Part shown: piece after piece, positions 62,497 through 64,000 of the stretch | How positions within the stretch are numbered: the first letter of the stretch is position 1 | Layout of the letters: each line of letters begins with the position of its first letter | Source of the DNA: Bordetella sp. BOR01 | GTDB taxonomy: Bacteria; Pseudomonadota; Gammaproteobacteria; Burkholderiales; Burkholderiaceae_B | Assembly: GCF_019218885.1 (NCBI RefSeq) | Contig: NZ_JAHUWT010000005.1 | Location: 310,001 to 374,000 of the forward strand | Direction of reading: 5' to 3' | DNA: 64,000 bases | Position numbers and translations under genes: made by a program | Notes under the pieces: model-generated | The model's input: the letters and a program-made list of their open reading frames with translations, nothing else | The model's database searches: none | What the model was told of the DNA's origin: nothing

Positions 62497-62661
62497 CGAC
62501 CGGGGACGCCGCGGCGCCGGCTCCGCCGGTCCGCAGGCGTCGCCCCCTCGAGGGGGATGAGCCCGGACATGGAACAGTGCTTGAGGACTGTTCCATACCT
62601 GGCGAATCCGAGCGGCCTGCCAGCCGCGAGGTGGATGCGCGCAGCGCTCGGGGGTGGGCCC
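62497..62661. repeat. GC-rich intergenic repeat with hairpins
   Basis: This stretch between acnA and the DUF2863 gene contains a palindrome CCCCCTCGAGGGGG (62543-62556), a perfect 10-bp inverted repeat with an 8-base loop (62569-62596), and a GCGCAGCGCTCGGGGGTGGG segment. The wording resembles dispersed intergenic repeats I recall from Bordetella and related genomes. It may act as an mRNA 3' structure for acnA. Confidence 0.5.
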
Positions 62662-62662
62662 T

Positions 62663-64000
<1,338 letters not shown>

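Overview
This is a GC-rich window from a betaproteobacterium, most like the Bordetella/Achromobacter group (Burkholderiales, Alcaligenaceae). The evidence is gene content: a cyoABCD quinol oxidase cluster with a SURF1 gene, EF-P carrying Arg32 beside its rhamnosyltransferase EarP, families typical of Burkholderiales (DUF2863, DUF2968, DUF3613, DUF1178), and a two-partner-secretion transporter. I see no rRNA, tRNA, insertion sequence, integrase, prophage or CRISPR array. The genes are chromosomal in style and tightly packed.

Layout. (1) 1-13,387, minus strand: a fatty-acid beta-oxidation operon of nine genes, read from a TetR/PsrA-like repressor through FadE, a thiolase, a FadB/FadJ-type enzyme, a FadL-type porin, a FadN-type enzyme, a second thiolase and a DUF4442 protein into FadD, which is cut by the left edge. 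A PsrA-type operator lies just before the repressor gene. (2) 13,596-16,437: a serine O-acetyltransferase with an overlapping 15-codon leader ORF, a sirtuin and an inositol-monophosphatase-family protein. (3) 16,526-20,987: gabD and gabT (GABA shunt), divergent from a MocR/GabR-type regulator. (4) 21,013-24,240: a DUF72 protein and a UvrD-type helicase, divergent across a textbook LexA box. (5) 24,237-29,080: cyoABCD plus SURF1. (6) 29,256-32,324: an MHS-type MFS transporter, CorA and a secreted-type nuclease. (7) 32,433-38,831: a four-gene peptide ABC importer. (8) 38,855-42,969, minus strand: a TpsB/FhaC-like outer-membrane transporter, a glycine-rich repetitive lipoprotein and a MarR regulator. 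(9) 42,970-43,394: an AT-rich intergenic island. (10) 43,395-58,750, plus strand: an MHYT sensor protein, a complete Tad (Flp pilus) locus, a sigma-54 activator and a coiled-coil lipoprotein, closed by a bidirectional terminator. (11) 58,848-64,000, minus strand: DUF1178, efp, earP, DUF2863 and the C-terminal half of aconitase.

How the parts work together. Region 1 would take up long-chain fatty acids, activate them and oxidise them under one acyl-CoA-responsive repressor. Region 3 turns GABA into succinate. Region 10 makes a tight-adherence pilus: Flp pilin, the CpaA peptidase, TadE/TadG pseudopilins, the CpaB/CpaC outer-membrane channel, the TadZ localiser, the TadA motor, the TadB/TadC platform and the TadD pilotin.

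The most interesting material is in regions 8-10. A TpsB transporter has no filamentous TpsA but sits directly upstream of a highly repetitive lipoprotein. It shares an island of about 30% GC, carrying a perfect inverted repeat, with a Tad locus that begins with a stand-alone MHYT protein and ends with its own sigma-54 activator.
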